Below are positions 27,466-37,589 of a DNA stretch of 64,000 nt, in pieces. Below the pieces are notes generated by a model. The model was not told where the DNA came from. It saw only the letters and a list, made by a program, of their open reading frames with translations, and made no database searches. The DNA is from Eucalyptus grandis (Eukaryota > Streptophyta > Magnoliopsida > Myrtales > Myrtaceae): the NCBI RefSeq assembly GCF_016545825.1, contig NC_052618.1, positions 1,614,461-1,678,460 of the forward strand, given 5' to 3'. Within the stretch, counting starts at the first letter, position 1. Each line of letters begins with the position of its first letter. The position numbers were made by a program, and so were the translations under genes.

Positions 27466-28760
27466 TTGGTGGTTGGGAATATCTAAAACTCTTCTCCCTC
27501 TTTGGGTCGGCACTAGCTAGGTCCACCTCTAACAGACTTCCTAGCTATATCAAGGTTGTGTTGGCTACAACCATTCTCTTTGTCGGCTCCCTCTTCATGA
27601 TCTTTGGGCCAGGTTTCTTCTACTTACTACTGGGCTGCCTTATCATCAATATCGGGGCAGGCTATACCCTTACTATAGCTTCTGTCTACATTATAGAGAT
27701 ATCTCCCACCTTTTACCGCGGCCTGCTCACGTCGTTCCTTGAGGTAGTCATTTCGTTTCTTTTCTTTCCTAATTTTGTAGCATATATTTATTTTTTAAAA
27801 TTTATCATCAACTTTTGTTTAAGTAAAAATTAAGGTTAGATAATTTAAGTTAAAGAAGTTGATTTTTTTTTTTTTATGCTTGTTTGGGTGTTTTAGATTT
27901 TCATGAATAGGGGCACCCACCTGACCTACGTCTCCTACTATTTCTTATCTAGGATGTGCACCAAATTCGCATGATCTTACCTATTCTATTTGGGAGGAAT
28001 CCCCTTTGGCTTGGTCGCTTTTGGGGTTTTGGCCATGCCAAAATCTCCTCGGTAGCTTGTCAAGCATGGTCGCGTGGAGGAGGTGAGGGACATTTTGGCA
28101 TGGATCTCGACTCGAGGAGGAGGTGGCATGTCGGCTGGATGAGGTCATTAGCCAGACCAATGGGGAGGGCGTGTGGCAGGCTGTCATCCACCCAACTCAA
28201 TCAATCCTACACATGAGCATTTGTGTATTTGGAATTTACCTGTTCCAACAAGCTTCTCAAGCTGACACCATACTTGTCTATGGTCCTCGCAGTTTTTAGC
28301 AGACGAGTATTGTCAACCACAGGGAATAGCTCCTCTTCCTCATAGTAGTGGACCTTGTGAAGACCATGTTCACCTTGGTCTGTGCCATTAGCATTGATCG
28401 AATGGGGCGGCGAAGGTTGATGCTCATTAGCGTTGGCAGGATGATTTTGTTACTCGCCTCCCTGGGTGTATCCCTCACTATCATCCACCACCACGAGGAG
28501 GTCGAGGTCGAGTGGGCTGATGCCATATGCGTCTTCTCATTGTTGTGCTAGATGGCCTCCTTTTCCATTGGGATGGGACCGGTAGCATTGGTCTACAGCT
28601 CAGAGATCTTCCCGATGAGGTTGGTTGCACGCCCAACGGGGCGCAATTGGTGTTGCAATGGGTCAGGTGATAAGCGGCGCGATGTCCATGAGTTTTATGA
28701 TTGCCCAGTCTCGAGCTGTGGGGGAAATACCAACATTAGGCCAAACTTCAATTTAGTCAA
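27466..28760 (+). pseudogene. Polyol/monosaccharide transporter (PLT-type MFS), copy 2
   Basis: This copy is better preserved than copy 1. Exon 1 (to 27743) reads in frame through SLFGSALARSTSNRLP, GAGYTLTIASVYIIEISP and FYRGLLTSFLE, with a GT donor at 27744. An intact acceptor (TTTTAG, 27895-27896) leads into exon 2, with GIPFGLVAFGVLAMPKSPR, KHGRVEEVRDI, DRMGRRRLMLISVG and GPVALVYSSEIFPMR. Stops occur within exon 2 (for example before SYLFYLGG, and a stop in place of Trp after KSPR), and the first membrane span and C-terminus are missing. The conserved RxGRR loop and PESPRWL-like motif identify the family. Confidence 0.85.
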
Positions 28761-28949
28761 AAATGTTTTATGACTTATTAGTACTTATGTCAATTGGATT
28801 TGTTATGCTTTTTTAATCGAAATTTAGGTTTTTTATGTTGATGTTGGAATATGCACATAGTACACATGATGCCGACACGTCACGTGCACAATCTTGGCAC
28901 GGCACGTGCACGATGCTAGCACAACACGTACATAACACACTTAGGGCAC

Positions 28950-30119
28950 ATAATTTTTATAAAGTAGGAATGTGATAATATTATGATTGTTATTTCCTTT
29001 ATTCTTCCACATCCAGCTCTTTTCTCAAGCCCGATGATGCTATCCTTACTCTACAACTCCTTCTTCATATTGTTCAAGTATGTTTAAGTATGGTTTGAAT
29101 CGATATTAATATTACGTGGAATGTGGTCATATTTCCCAACCTAACCTCTTAACAACTAATCTGTTTGTGAAATTAATTTTTTTTACCATTCTCCTTTTCA
29201 CTGAAAATCCTAAATGATCGGTTTCATTTGCACAGTTGCAGTTGGATGTTGATCGTTGGTTGATTGTTAATTTTTAATTTTGTGTCACGAAGAGAAGAAA
29301 AGACAAATTGTGAAAAATGATGAACATAAAAGAAAAAGAGTTGTAGCTTGACTTTTTAGCGTGGCATGTGTCACATTGACATTTGGGCCCATCATCATCT
29401 GAAATCCCTATAACTTATCTCTCTCTTCAATTGTACAACTCTCCCTCTTCTCTCTCTTTTGCGTTTCAAAGCCCTCCAACCCTCCCAAGACTCTGCCGCC
29501 TCCGGCATGTCGCCTTCATCTTCGCCGCATGTTCATCCACTTCTTCTCCGACCTCTAGCGTGGCCACCTCTTGTCCAACTCCTCTTGGGTTGGCCAGGAG
29601 ATCCAGGCCGCTCTAGATCGCAAATCTAGAGTTCCATCTAGAGCTCACTTGAGCTTAGATCCGAAATCTGAGGCTTAAGTTCGCTGGCCGAGCATGAGTG
29701 TGATGACAGAGGACTGAGATAGTGGTGAGGTGGTGGACTGAGACGGTATGTTCTCTTTCTTTTCCTGTTTCTTTTGTTATCTCGAAATCGAACGCTTGGA
29801 AAGAGAGTGCGCTTGTTTACCAAAGGGGAAAAGGTCGGGCCGGTGCACCTCGTAGGGCCAAGCGAGCACTCGAGCGAGACCCGCATTTCTCGTCATTGCA
29901 GGGCGACCCGGATGGTCGGCGAGTCTCTATTTTTGCTGGCAATCGGCGTTCACAGCCAGGTTGGGGACTCGAGACGGTGAGGTGGTTGCCTCGGTGGATT
30001 GAGATGGTGAGGCGTTGCATGTCCGGCAAAGTAGGAGAAGACGAAAAAGGAAAAAAAGAAAAAGAAGAAAAGATAAATAAAAAATTAATTGAAGAGAGAG
30101 AAGCTGCAAGATTTTTTTA
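28950..30119. other. No gene recognised
   Basis: The first part (to about 29045) is the tail of the second tandem unit. The stretch 29400-30030 is relatively GC-rich, with a pyrimidine-rich leader-like start and frames open in several directions, but no domain is recognisable. It may be a captured or decayed gene fragment. Confidence 0.4.
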
Positions 30120-30660
30120 TTTGGTCATGTGGGTTATGGGTTCGAGTCCCTCCTCTCTCTCTCTCTCTCTTCGTGGAATTTGCATTGGGAAAACGTGGAT
30201 AAAAAATTATTGCTTTTAAAATGTGAGTGTGTCATATGCAGAAGTATAGTATTCTAAGATTAAATATGGTGGGAATTGCAATCTCGAATAGGTAAAGGCG
30301 GTTAGTTTTTTTGTAATCTTTCCATAAAATCTCTTGGAAATATTCATATAACAATTTGGAATTTGTTGGATACCATCCTTAATCCCACAGACTTTTATTT
30401 TAACCAAGTGGATCCCATTAACAAATACTTTGTAAATCTTGAATTTTTCTATCTCATTAAGCTGCCGAACAAGCTGAAGGAAAAAAATTGCCATTGCATT
30501 TCCACACCATTTTCCAGTCCATTGTTAAATACGTGGGCCTGTATATTTCCAAGAGTGTCGAGTCTGCACATCCTTCAAAGGAGAATTCTAGGTATATGGC
30601 GATGAATGCCTGCCTGAAACTCACATAATTTTAATCAAAAAATGATAGCGCGTTTAAATT
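30120..30660 (-). repeat. Third fragment of the arm A/B sequence
   Basis: It resembles arm B from about 22200 to 23350 in the same orientation, with a large internal deletion. Shared landmarks are GTCATGTGGGTT, TTCGTGGAATTT, AAATATGGTG, TGCACATCCTTCAAAGGA and AATTACTTTATAAAT. It lacks the MITE of arm B but keeps the TATATTTCCAAGAGTGTCGAG stretch that arm A has lost, which suggests that stretch is ancestral. Confidence 0.7.
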
Positions 30661-32084
30661 ACTTTATAAATATAGGGATGAGGCCTAGTTTTAGCTAGCC
30701 CATTTTCAGCGAGTTTTGGGCCGGCTGAGCCCTTGGGTTTGGCCCAATGTTCCTTTCTCGTCATCCCCATCTTTTCACTTCTTTTCAGGCCCAATCCTTT
30801 CTCTTTCCTTTTTCTTTAATCCATGACTTGCGCCCAAGAGTGAAAGGAAAGCAAAGTCCGGCCCAAGCTGTCTTCTTCTCCCTTCGTACGCTCTCATGTT
30901 GGGGGAGGATTTGTTACGAAATTAGTTTCGTGACTCTTATTTATCGAACGACTCAACTTGTTCGTAACAAAATTCTTTATTAGAAGATAATTGTAACATT
31001 CAAAGACAAACCATATTACCTCACTTTCCTATGTACCGATTTCCTAGTAATTCCTTGACTTATCTTTTTCTCTCAACCACCTAGAGAAAATTATGAAAAA
31101 TGTCATAAATCTATTGTTGATGGCCAATTTAGTTCTAAACCTTTTGACGATTACCCAATGTAATAATTTCAACCAAATTGAAAGTTGCTAACATGGACAT
31201 CAACCATCCTATGTGGTATGATTAGTGTAGACATGCATGGTTTTTGTAATTTTTAGAAAAATTATGATTTTTCCCCTTTCTTAAGCTAGATTAGTGAGAC
31301 CTTAGACTAGGCGAGGCAACCCTAGGGCCAGTCACTTTAGTTGGCAATCAACAAGGCCCGGCGACTAGCTAAGCAAAATAAAAGAAAAATGGAAACTTAA
31401 AATGATTTACAACCTAAATTAGCGAGAAGTCCTGCTTTTATAAATCGTCAAAAGTTTTATGACTTATTTGAAAAATATATCACTGAATTAATATATGTAC
31501 AATATGTTTAGGAATTTTTTGTCAATCATCTCCAACCGCCTACTTCGCTACTCCCACTTTAATTTTGTCACATAGAAATTGTATGTTCTCTTATCATAGT
31601 TAACTTTTTACATGTCCATGCACACCCAATGAGGCCAATAATACTAACGATTTTGACACGTAATTAGCAAATAACTAGTTATAAAGCGATTTAGCTAGAG
31701 AAATCTAAAGCATTTGATGCACCTATTAAAGTATTCACTAGAATTTTACTGGTAACTTTTGTTTAATTTATAACTTAAGTGGTAATCTTGGCCTCTTTTA
31801 ATTTGGACGTGTTGTGAATGAGCCCATGCAAGAATTTATGCAGCCAATCACACATGTTCAATGCACACCAAAAAATCACATGAGCAAATATAAATAAATA
31901 AGAGAATAAATAAAATACTAATGAATCTCATCTCAATATCATCTGTCCAAATTTCATCGACCATTGAACTAGGTTCCCAAACTCCAGCTAAATCAATCTG
32001 ACCACATTTGTACCCTCATTCACATGGGCCCAAATTTTAGTACCCCTTAAACAAATTAAATATGGCAATTAGAAAAACGCCAGG
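30661..32084. other. Intergenic; one copy of a dispersed repeat
   Basis: No coding sequence recognised. Near 31090-31470 there is wording typical of a non-autonomous repeat also seen near 37690-37860 and 48525-48700: AATTTAGTTCTAAACCTTTT-like strings at the edges and a short central region. Confidence 0.4.
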
Positions 32085-32905
32085 AAAGGTATCATGAAAA
32101 TCTCTATCCTATCCTCTCCATTTGGCCTATAATTAATAATTCTACTATTAAATAAAAAAAATGCCAAATAATGTATTACCAAAATCTCTTCTCTATCCTC
32201 AACTTTTTGTCTATAATTAATCGTTTTACCAAATAAATAGAAAAATAACGAAAAAAGAATTAGGAAACCTCTATTTGTATCCTCCCTATCTAGTTCGTAA
32301 TTAATAATTTAACCAGTTTAAAGAGACAATTTCAAAAATGATATTATAAAAATCTCTCCTTATCCTATCCATTTGGCATGTGATTAAAATTTTTACCAAA
32401 TAAATAAAAACCATGCCAAAAAAGGTATTACGGATCCCTATCCTCTTCATTTGGCTTGTAACTTGGAGTTTGGGAACACAATTCAGTGGTTGGTGAAAGG
32501 TATCATGAAAATCTTTGTCCCATCCTCTCCATTTGGTATGTAATAATAATTCTACTATTTAATAGAAATGCCAAAAATGTATTACCCAAATCTCTTCTCT
32601 ATCCTCACCTTTTCGTCTATGATTAATAATTTTACCTAATAAATAGAAATAACAAAAAAGGCATTAAGAAAATTTCTATATGTATCTTCTCTATCTAGTT
32701 CCTAATTAATAATTTAACCAATAAAAAAGAAAATTCCAAAAAAGATATTAGAAAAATCTCTAGCCTTATCCTCTCCATTTGGTATGTGACTAAAATTTTT
32801 ACCAAATAAATAAAAACAATGCCAAAAAAGGTATTACAAATCACTATCTTCTTCATTTGGCCTGTAACTTAGTAATAGATTAAAAAAAAAAGCCAAAAAA
32901 GATAA
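32085..32905. repeat. Two-level (higher-order) tandem repeat
   Basis: Two direct units of about 411 bp: GGTATCATGAAAATCT at 32088 recurs at 32499. Each is itself built of about four diverged monomers of roughly 85-100 bp. The monomer pattern is a T/C-rich ATCCTCTCCATTTGG-like block, then AATTAATAATTTTACC, AAATAAATAGAAA, and ATGCCAAAAAAGGTATTA. Matching positions in the two large units are more alike than neighbouring monomers, as in higher-order satellite organisation. No gene is present. Confidence 0.8.
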
Positions 32906-33629
32906 TGACGAATTTCACTGTAAGGACACTTTCAAGGGCACTCTTGCCTTTTCACACGGGTCAAATCATCTCATTCCTAGAGTCATTACCGCCTCTATTT
33001 TGCACAATTCTATTTTATTCATTGAATAATCTTATTAAGGCGTACATGGTTTGTAATGTTTTCAATTTTTTTTGGTGCACTAACTTCCATAACATTTAAC
33101 AACATTTTTTCATTTTGTTCCTTGCATCACTTTGGCACCTACCAATATATCCTATTTATGAGAGAATCCTTGAACTTCGAGAGGTCCAATTTATTCCGTG
33201 TATGAGTTCAATTAATTCCGGGAACGAGCAATCATCCCGTTGTCATGCTTAAGGTGTATTTAATATGTAGATTTTTCAATTATAGTACACTAACTATTTA
33301 TAATTGAAAACGATTTTTGTCCCTTTGTTGCTTGTCATCACTTTGCCCCTTGCCCATAGGACCTCCGTTTAGGATGGGATATCCGAACTTTGAAGGTTCA
33401 ATTAATACCCCACCTCTCGCCGTCGCATTCTTGTGCATAAATATTTTACCTTTCATGCTTCATCGATAGATTTTACACCGATCATTTATCGGATTTTATT
33501 AACTAACGCTTTTAAGGTATTTTCATGTTTAATGTCCCAATCATGCATCTCGAAAGGAAGAAGATAGTTTGAAAATGATAAATTCATGTATTTTGATGAT
33601 TAACAAGCGTTCCTGAACATTTGTTGACA
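32906..33629. other. No gene recognised
   Basis: AT-rich. Local similarity between 33120-33240 and 33330-33420 (phrases like CACTTTGGCACCT and CACTTTGCCCCTTGCC) suggests an old internal duplication. Confidence 0.4.
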
Positions 33630-33729
33630 AAATGCCAATATTTACTTCTGGTAGAACATTTTTTAGTGAATTTTTATTTAATTATTTCCAGGGAAATGGC
33701 AAGCGAGAGAGGTTCCCTTGCCTTTCTTC

Positions 33730-33737
33730 TATAAAAT
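33730..33737 (+). promoter_or_regulatory. Possible TATA box upstream of the SRO relic
   Basis: TATAAAAT is followed by a long C/T-rich leader-like region (33740-34300) with no other explanation. Placement about 580 bp upstream of the first good ATG implies a long or intron-containing leader if it was used. Confidence 0.3.
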
Positions 33738-34313
33738 CCTTCTCCTGCAACTCAAATCCTATTCTGCATCTTCGTCAAGCAAAAACCCTACTCTCATTCA
33801 ACTCTGCCATTCACGCCGCTCACTCAATCAACTCTCGTCTTGCTCAAGTGCAGATCCACCTCTGCTTCTCTGCGTTCCTCGCTCGCTTCTTGTCCTTATC
33901 TGATTCCTGTAGCTGGAGAGATCGTGTAGGAATCCTTCTTCATCTTTGCTTTGATCTGGGTGTTGCTTGAAGCCAACATAAACAAACACATGCTTTCGTT
34001 GCTTAGCATTAGATTGTCGACTTTCTCGGTTCGTGTTCTGCCGCTCTCTTTGTTTTCAAAACCCTTTTTCCTTCATTCAATGACCTGACCTCGAAAATCT
34101 CTCTGTGAAAAAGTGCTTTCGTTGTAGTGGAATAAGAAGCCTTCGTATCTGTTGGTGTTTTGTTTTGGTGATTAACGAGTATCTTTTCTGCAATTGTCAC
34201 TTCATTGACTAAAAGCTTTGGATCTTCACCGGTTCTGCCGTTTTATTTATTTTGAATCGATTCGTTATTTTATTTTAACGCACTTTTTTGGGACGTACCA
34301 GCTTCGGTCAAGG

Positions 34314-34860
34314 ATGTCCAACTCCATGCCTCAACGTCGGTCACCGACTGTACACAACGCTCCTGATGCGGCCGAGCAGGAATTCGACCATCCCACAATC
34401 AATCTCAACCGTCTAGATCTGAACGATCCGAGGGAAGATCAGGATCTGGATTCGTCTGACTCCAATTGCGAGAGCGTCGTCTCCATCAATCAATCTGGCT
34501 TAGCTTTGGTGCCGTTCATCAGCAGTGGGTTGACCAAACTCAGCGAGGAAGACAAGGTCTACCGCTTTCTCAAGGAGAAATTCATTTGGCGGCTAGGTGC
34601 GCTTGAGGCGCAAGTTACCATTGTGGCAATCCACTGGAACTACTATTCTAGCGTCTCTGCCAAAGCACGGGCACAAGTGTTTCAAGATAGCTTGCAGGTA
34701 GTGCAGAAGAAAGGCATCAGCAGCGACGTTAACGAGAGGTACGCATGATATGCGACCTCGAGGGAAGGGGTGTCCGAGATCTTCTCCAATTGCTTTGGCT
34801 GCAGTGAGAAGCCTGAGAACAGTGCCCTGTATGGTTGTGGCTGCAGTAAGAGAATATCTC
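34314..34860 (+). pseudogene. SRO-type (SIMILAR TO RCD-ONE) inactive PARP-domain protein, N-terminal part
   Basis: The frame from 34314 (MSNSMPQRRSPTV) has an acidic, low-complexity N-terminus. It then enters an SRO PARP-like domain: GLTKLSEEDKVYRFLKEKF, then LGALEAQVTIVAIHWNYYSS and ARAQVFQDSLQVVQKKG. The frame ends at TGA (34746-34748) exactly where the family has the Trp of KYAWYG. Past the stop the same frame continues as YATSREGVSEIF, NCFG and ENSALYGCGC before similarity fades near 34860. SRO proteins are plant stress regulators in the nucleus with a degenerate PARP fold. The RST domain and C-terminus are absent. A single G-to-A change explains the stop, and the 3' part is separately lost. 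Confidence 0.78.
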
Positions 34861-34939
34861 TTGATACGTGCAACATCAGGAACTAGTCAAAGGAAAGCAC
34901 ACAAGAAAGCTTGAAAAGTTTGCACATTATTCCACGATA

Positions 34940-35268
34940 ACATTTTGGTAGAGTAAGTACTTCCTTTTCTGAGCTCAAAAATGCGATTACCATGTGCAAT
35001 AATAGACATAATTTGGCCACAAAGAGAGTGATTAAAGCTCTAAGGCTTTCAGAGATATTTGTTGTGAGCTCTCTTCAGAAAAATCAAAAATAGGTAATGA
35101 CAGTACGTGTTACCTACTTTTGATTTTTCTTGAGAGAGCTCACAACAAATATCTCTGTAGAGCCTTAGAGCTTTAATCACTCTCTTTGTGGCCAAATTAT
35201 GTCTATTATTGCACATTGTAATCGCATTTCTGAGGTTAGAGAAGGAAGTACTTGCTCTGCCAAAATGT
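34940..35268. repeat. Near-perfect foldback (158-bp arms, 12-bp loop)
   Basis: Left arm 34940-35097 and right arm 35110-35268 are reverse complements with roughly 90% or more identity by eye, including a stretch of more than 60 bases (around 34997-35048 against its partner) with almost no mismatch. The loop is 35098-35109. Ends read ACATTTTGG and CCAAAATGT. There is no open frame. It could be a MITE without a clear target duplication, or a young long-hairpin small-RNA locus. It begins about 80 bp after the SRO relic fades. Confidence 0.9.
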
Positions 35269-36774
35269 CATGAAAATCTATCCTCTTAATGCACGCACTG
35301 TCTTTGCCTACTCTTGATTTTTTTCCCTAGAGAGTAAACGTAGCATGACACAACCTTTCGTCAGCACAATTGTAAATGGTGGAGCAAGGAAGATCACGAT
35401 TCATATTGGCAACAGAGGCACATGAATGACCACAACAAGGAAGATCTTAGATAGTGTAAGGTCTCCCAATAGCATGCCATCCAAAAGGTCAAGTTTGGCA
35501 TTAACGTCACCAATGTCATAGGGCAGTAGGCTTCATAGATTGAGTTCAAAATAGGAACAAATCTAGCTATAATACCAAGTTAGAACGTGAGAAAATTTCA
35601 AATTGTGTTTTGCTTTATTAAATAATGCATTGCATTAAACGGGTACGCTTCTTTAGTGTTCTCCATTTGCTTGACATGGTTTTATAGCGTTCTTTGTCTT
35701 GTGCATTGGGATCTCCATATCTTCAAATGCTAGAAGCTAAATAGATATGCATTTTTCAATAATCAAGAAATACTAGATCAAATATACCCCATAGATACAC
35801 GAATGAAAGGAAAATTTTGAATATAGCACGGAATGATTTTGAGGTATAGTGGTAAGATGAGTAAAGGATTAAACATAACAAGTACCAAAGTAAATGGTTG
35901 AGCAATGGCAAGATTGTTAAAAATAAATTAACTAAATGATTGTGTTCTCTTTGAATGTCTATTGTATTTTTTTTTTTTTTTATGTTGAATAACGAAACAC
36001 CCGAAACCTTTCAAATGACATAAATATCCTTACATATAAAAGCACCGTCAATTATGTGCCCTTAATTAGTTTTCAAGGAAATAAGTAGGTTCGGATATTT
36101 TAAAATGAAGTAACAGTCCAACATTTCCTCAGGGGGCTTTGGAGGCTGAAAGTCCCTTAAAATGTTGAACCAAATACACCCTTAGTGAATGGTTTGGATG
36201 TCGCCAGACAATCTAGACGAGGCTTTTTTGAACTCTTGGAGAACCATTGCAGTCAGTTTTCTCAATATGTCTCCAGCATGACACTCACTTTGTCAATAAT
36301 TTCTCTGTAAATAGATCTTGTAAACATTGTAGAGACAACAATTTTTCATGTATATGGATTGATGGGAATTGTCATAGCACTTTTGTCTATGTTGTGTGTA
36401 GGGCATGTCTTGCTTTATATTGAGTCAGGGTGCATTTGATTTAAATTATAGAGAAAACTTTTGGGAAAATGTAAAGGTCTTTAGCCTAAAAGGGTTAGGT
36501 GAAATGCATAAGATTACCTAGGCTGCAAAGATCAAGTGTGTGAACTAGCTCAACTGATGGATTCGCTTGTTGGCCTACATTGGACTGACTTGCCATGCCT
36601 AAAGTTTAAACTCTGGTCAATGTCGATTGCACCACCAATTTTTTGGTCACTTGAACATTTTTTTTTTTTTGGGGTCGATCACTTGAACTTGACTCTTTGT
36701 AGAAGCTTTACGGCCCATTCTTTGACTTTATTGATTTTTCCCTCGCAAGCACTGACTTATGCTGTCTGTTTGCT
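35269..36774. other. No gene recognised; a MITE end near 36150-36180
   Basis: AT-rich. The string GTTGAACCAAATACACCCTTA at 36154-36174 is a right-end terminal repeat of the TTA-target MITE type seen at 6098-6773 and 11612-12084. I could not find its left end. The frame at 36536-36781 has no domain. Confidence 0.4.
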
Positions 36775-37589
36775 CGCCTGAATTCCAATTCGGCCAAATG
36801 AGGTGAATTGCTCATAGTTGTTATTGATGAGGTTGAACTCGCCAAAACTGTTGCCCTTGTGAAGCTTGTGAGCCTTGTTCACAGCTTCCCAGGGCGATTT
36901 GCCATCTGGTGTGGTCATGCAAGTCCTCCATCTCGTCAGCTAATACTTCAATAGTGGCAGCTCATATGCATATGAGTGGAGAGAACGAGCTTCGCCTTCT
37001 CGCTGAAAGCAACCGAGACACGTCTTGTCAAATCCTATTCTTGTGAAGTAAATTACGTTGCCTTCTTCAACGTAAATTCCTATTACAATCAATAATGAGT
37101 ACGTGCAATTTTAAAAAAGAATCACTCGTCCAAATTGGGTAGAATCAACTAGTTAAAAGGGAGCGAGAAGCAAATAGATGTCGATGTCAAAACCATGAAC
37201 TGTTCATGGTTTTGTGACTTGTCCCTTATGGAAATCCACGTGCAATTAAAATGAAAAATTTCTCGCAATATGAACAGCCCTTGAGATGTAAAGATGAGGA
37301 CAACGGCAAGATAACGCGGAAATGATATATCGAGCACATAAAACTACTGTTCTATGGCAAAAAGGAAAGATAAGAAATGATAATTTAGTCGAGCCACCTA
37401 CCCATAACCATAAGAAGAAAAAGTAATGATAATGGAAAGGAAGAAGAGGATGAATCACTAACCATGATGGGTGCATAAGCCACGTAGCCGATAAGCGTTG
37501 ATGTGATCCCTGGTTTCAGATCTTCTTGTCTTGCCACATTCCATGTCGTAGCATCAATGGTATACCTTGTCGATCATCCGAGCCACCAT
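36775..37589 (-). pseudogene. LRAT/NC-domain protein (LEAD-SENSITIVE 1-like), broken
   Basis: Exon 1 (37463 to about 37589, minus) encodes QEDLKPG and then, after a one-base frameshift, DHINAYRLRGLCTHHG, matching the family motif LKPGDHIY...HHGIYVG. A GTTAGT donor follows. Exon 2 (from 37079 leftward) begins IYVEEGNVIYFTR, passes TCLGCF, a TAG stop after LLKY, then RTCMTTPDGKSPWEAVNKA and NSFGEFNLINNNYEQFTSF. The family has NNCE(H/Q)F with a catalytic-type cysteine; here it is Tyr. Plant NC-domain proteins are small and resemble lecithin-retinol acyltransferase; their biochemistry is little known. A frameshift, a nonsense codon and the Cys-to-Tyr change all indicate loss of function. Confidence 0.75.

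Larger units (their letters stand above)
24623..29045 (+). repeat. 2.2-kb tandem duplication carrying transporter relics
   Basis: Two direct units: about 24655-26815 and 26820-29045. The offset between matching positions is about 2162 bp at the left and 2240 bp at the right, the difference coming from a deletion in the first transporter copy. Each unit has an upstream block with ACATGTACGATGCTAGCA and ATAACACACTTAGGAGTCC, then a polyol-transporter relic, then a block beginning TTGGAATATGCACATA. Variants of that last block occur at 24623, 26603 and 28843, so the array may have arisen by unequal crossing-over between them. The 3' block also occurs, inverted, at 55450-55580. Confidence 0.85.

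Noticed and set aside
30136..30150. GGGTTCGAGTCCC, a perfect tRNA B-box/T-loop string
   Set aside because: No D-arm, anticodon arm or acceptor stem fits upstream, and the homologous site in arm B reads GTGTTCAAGGTCC, so it is a chance change inside a decayed repeat.
32085..32905. CRISPR-like repeat spacing
   Set aside because: The repeats are contiguous diverged monomers without unique spacers, in a plant nuclear context.
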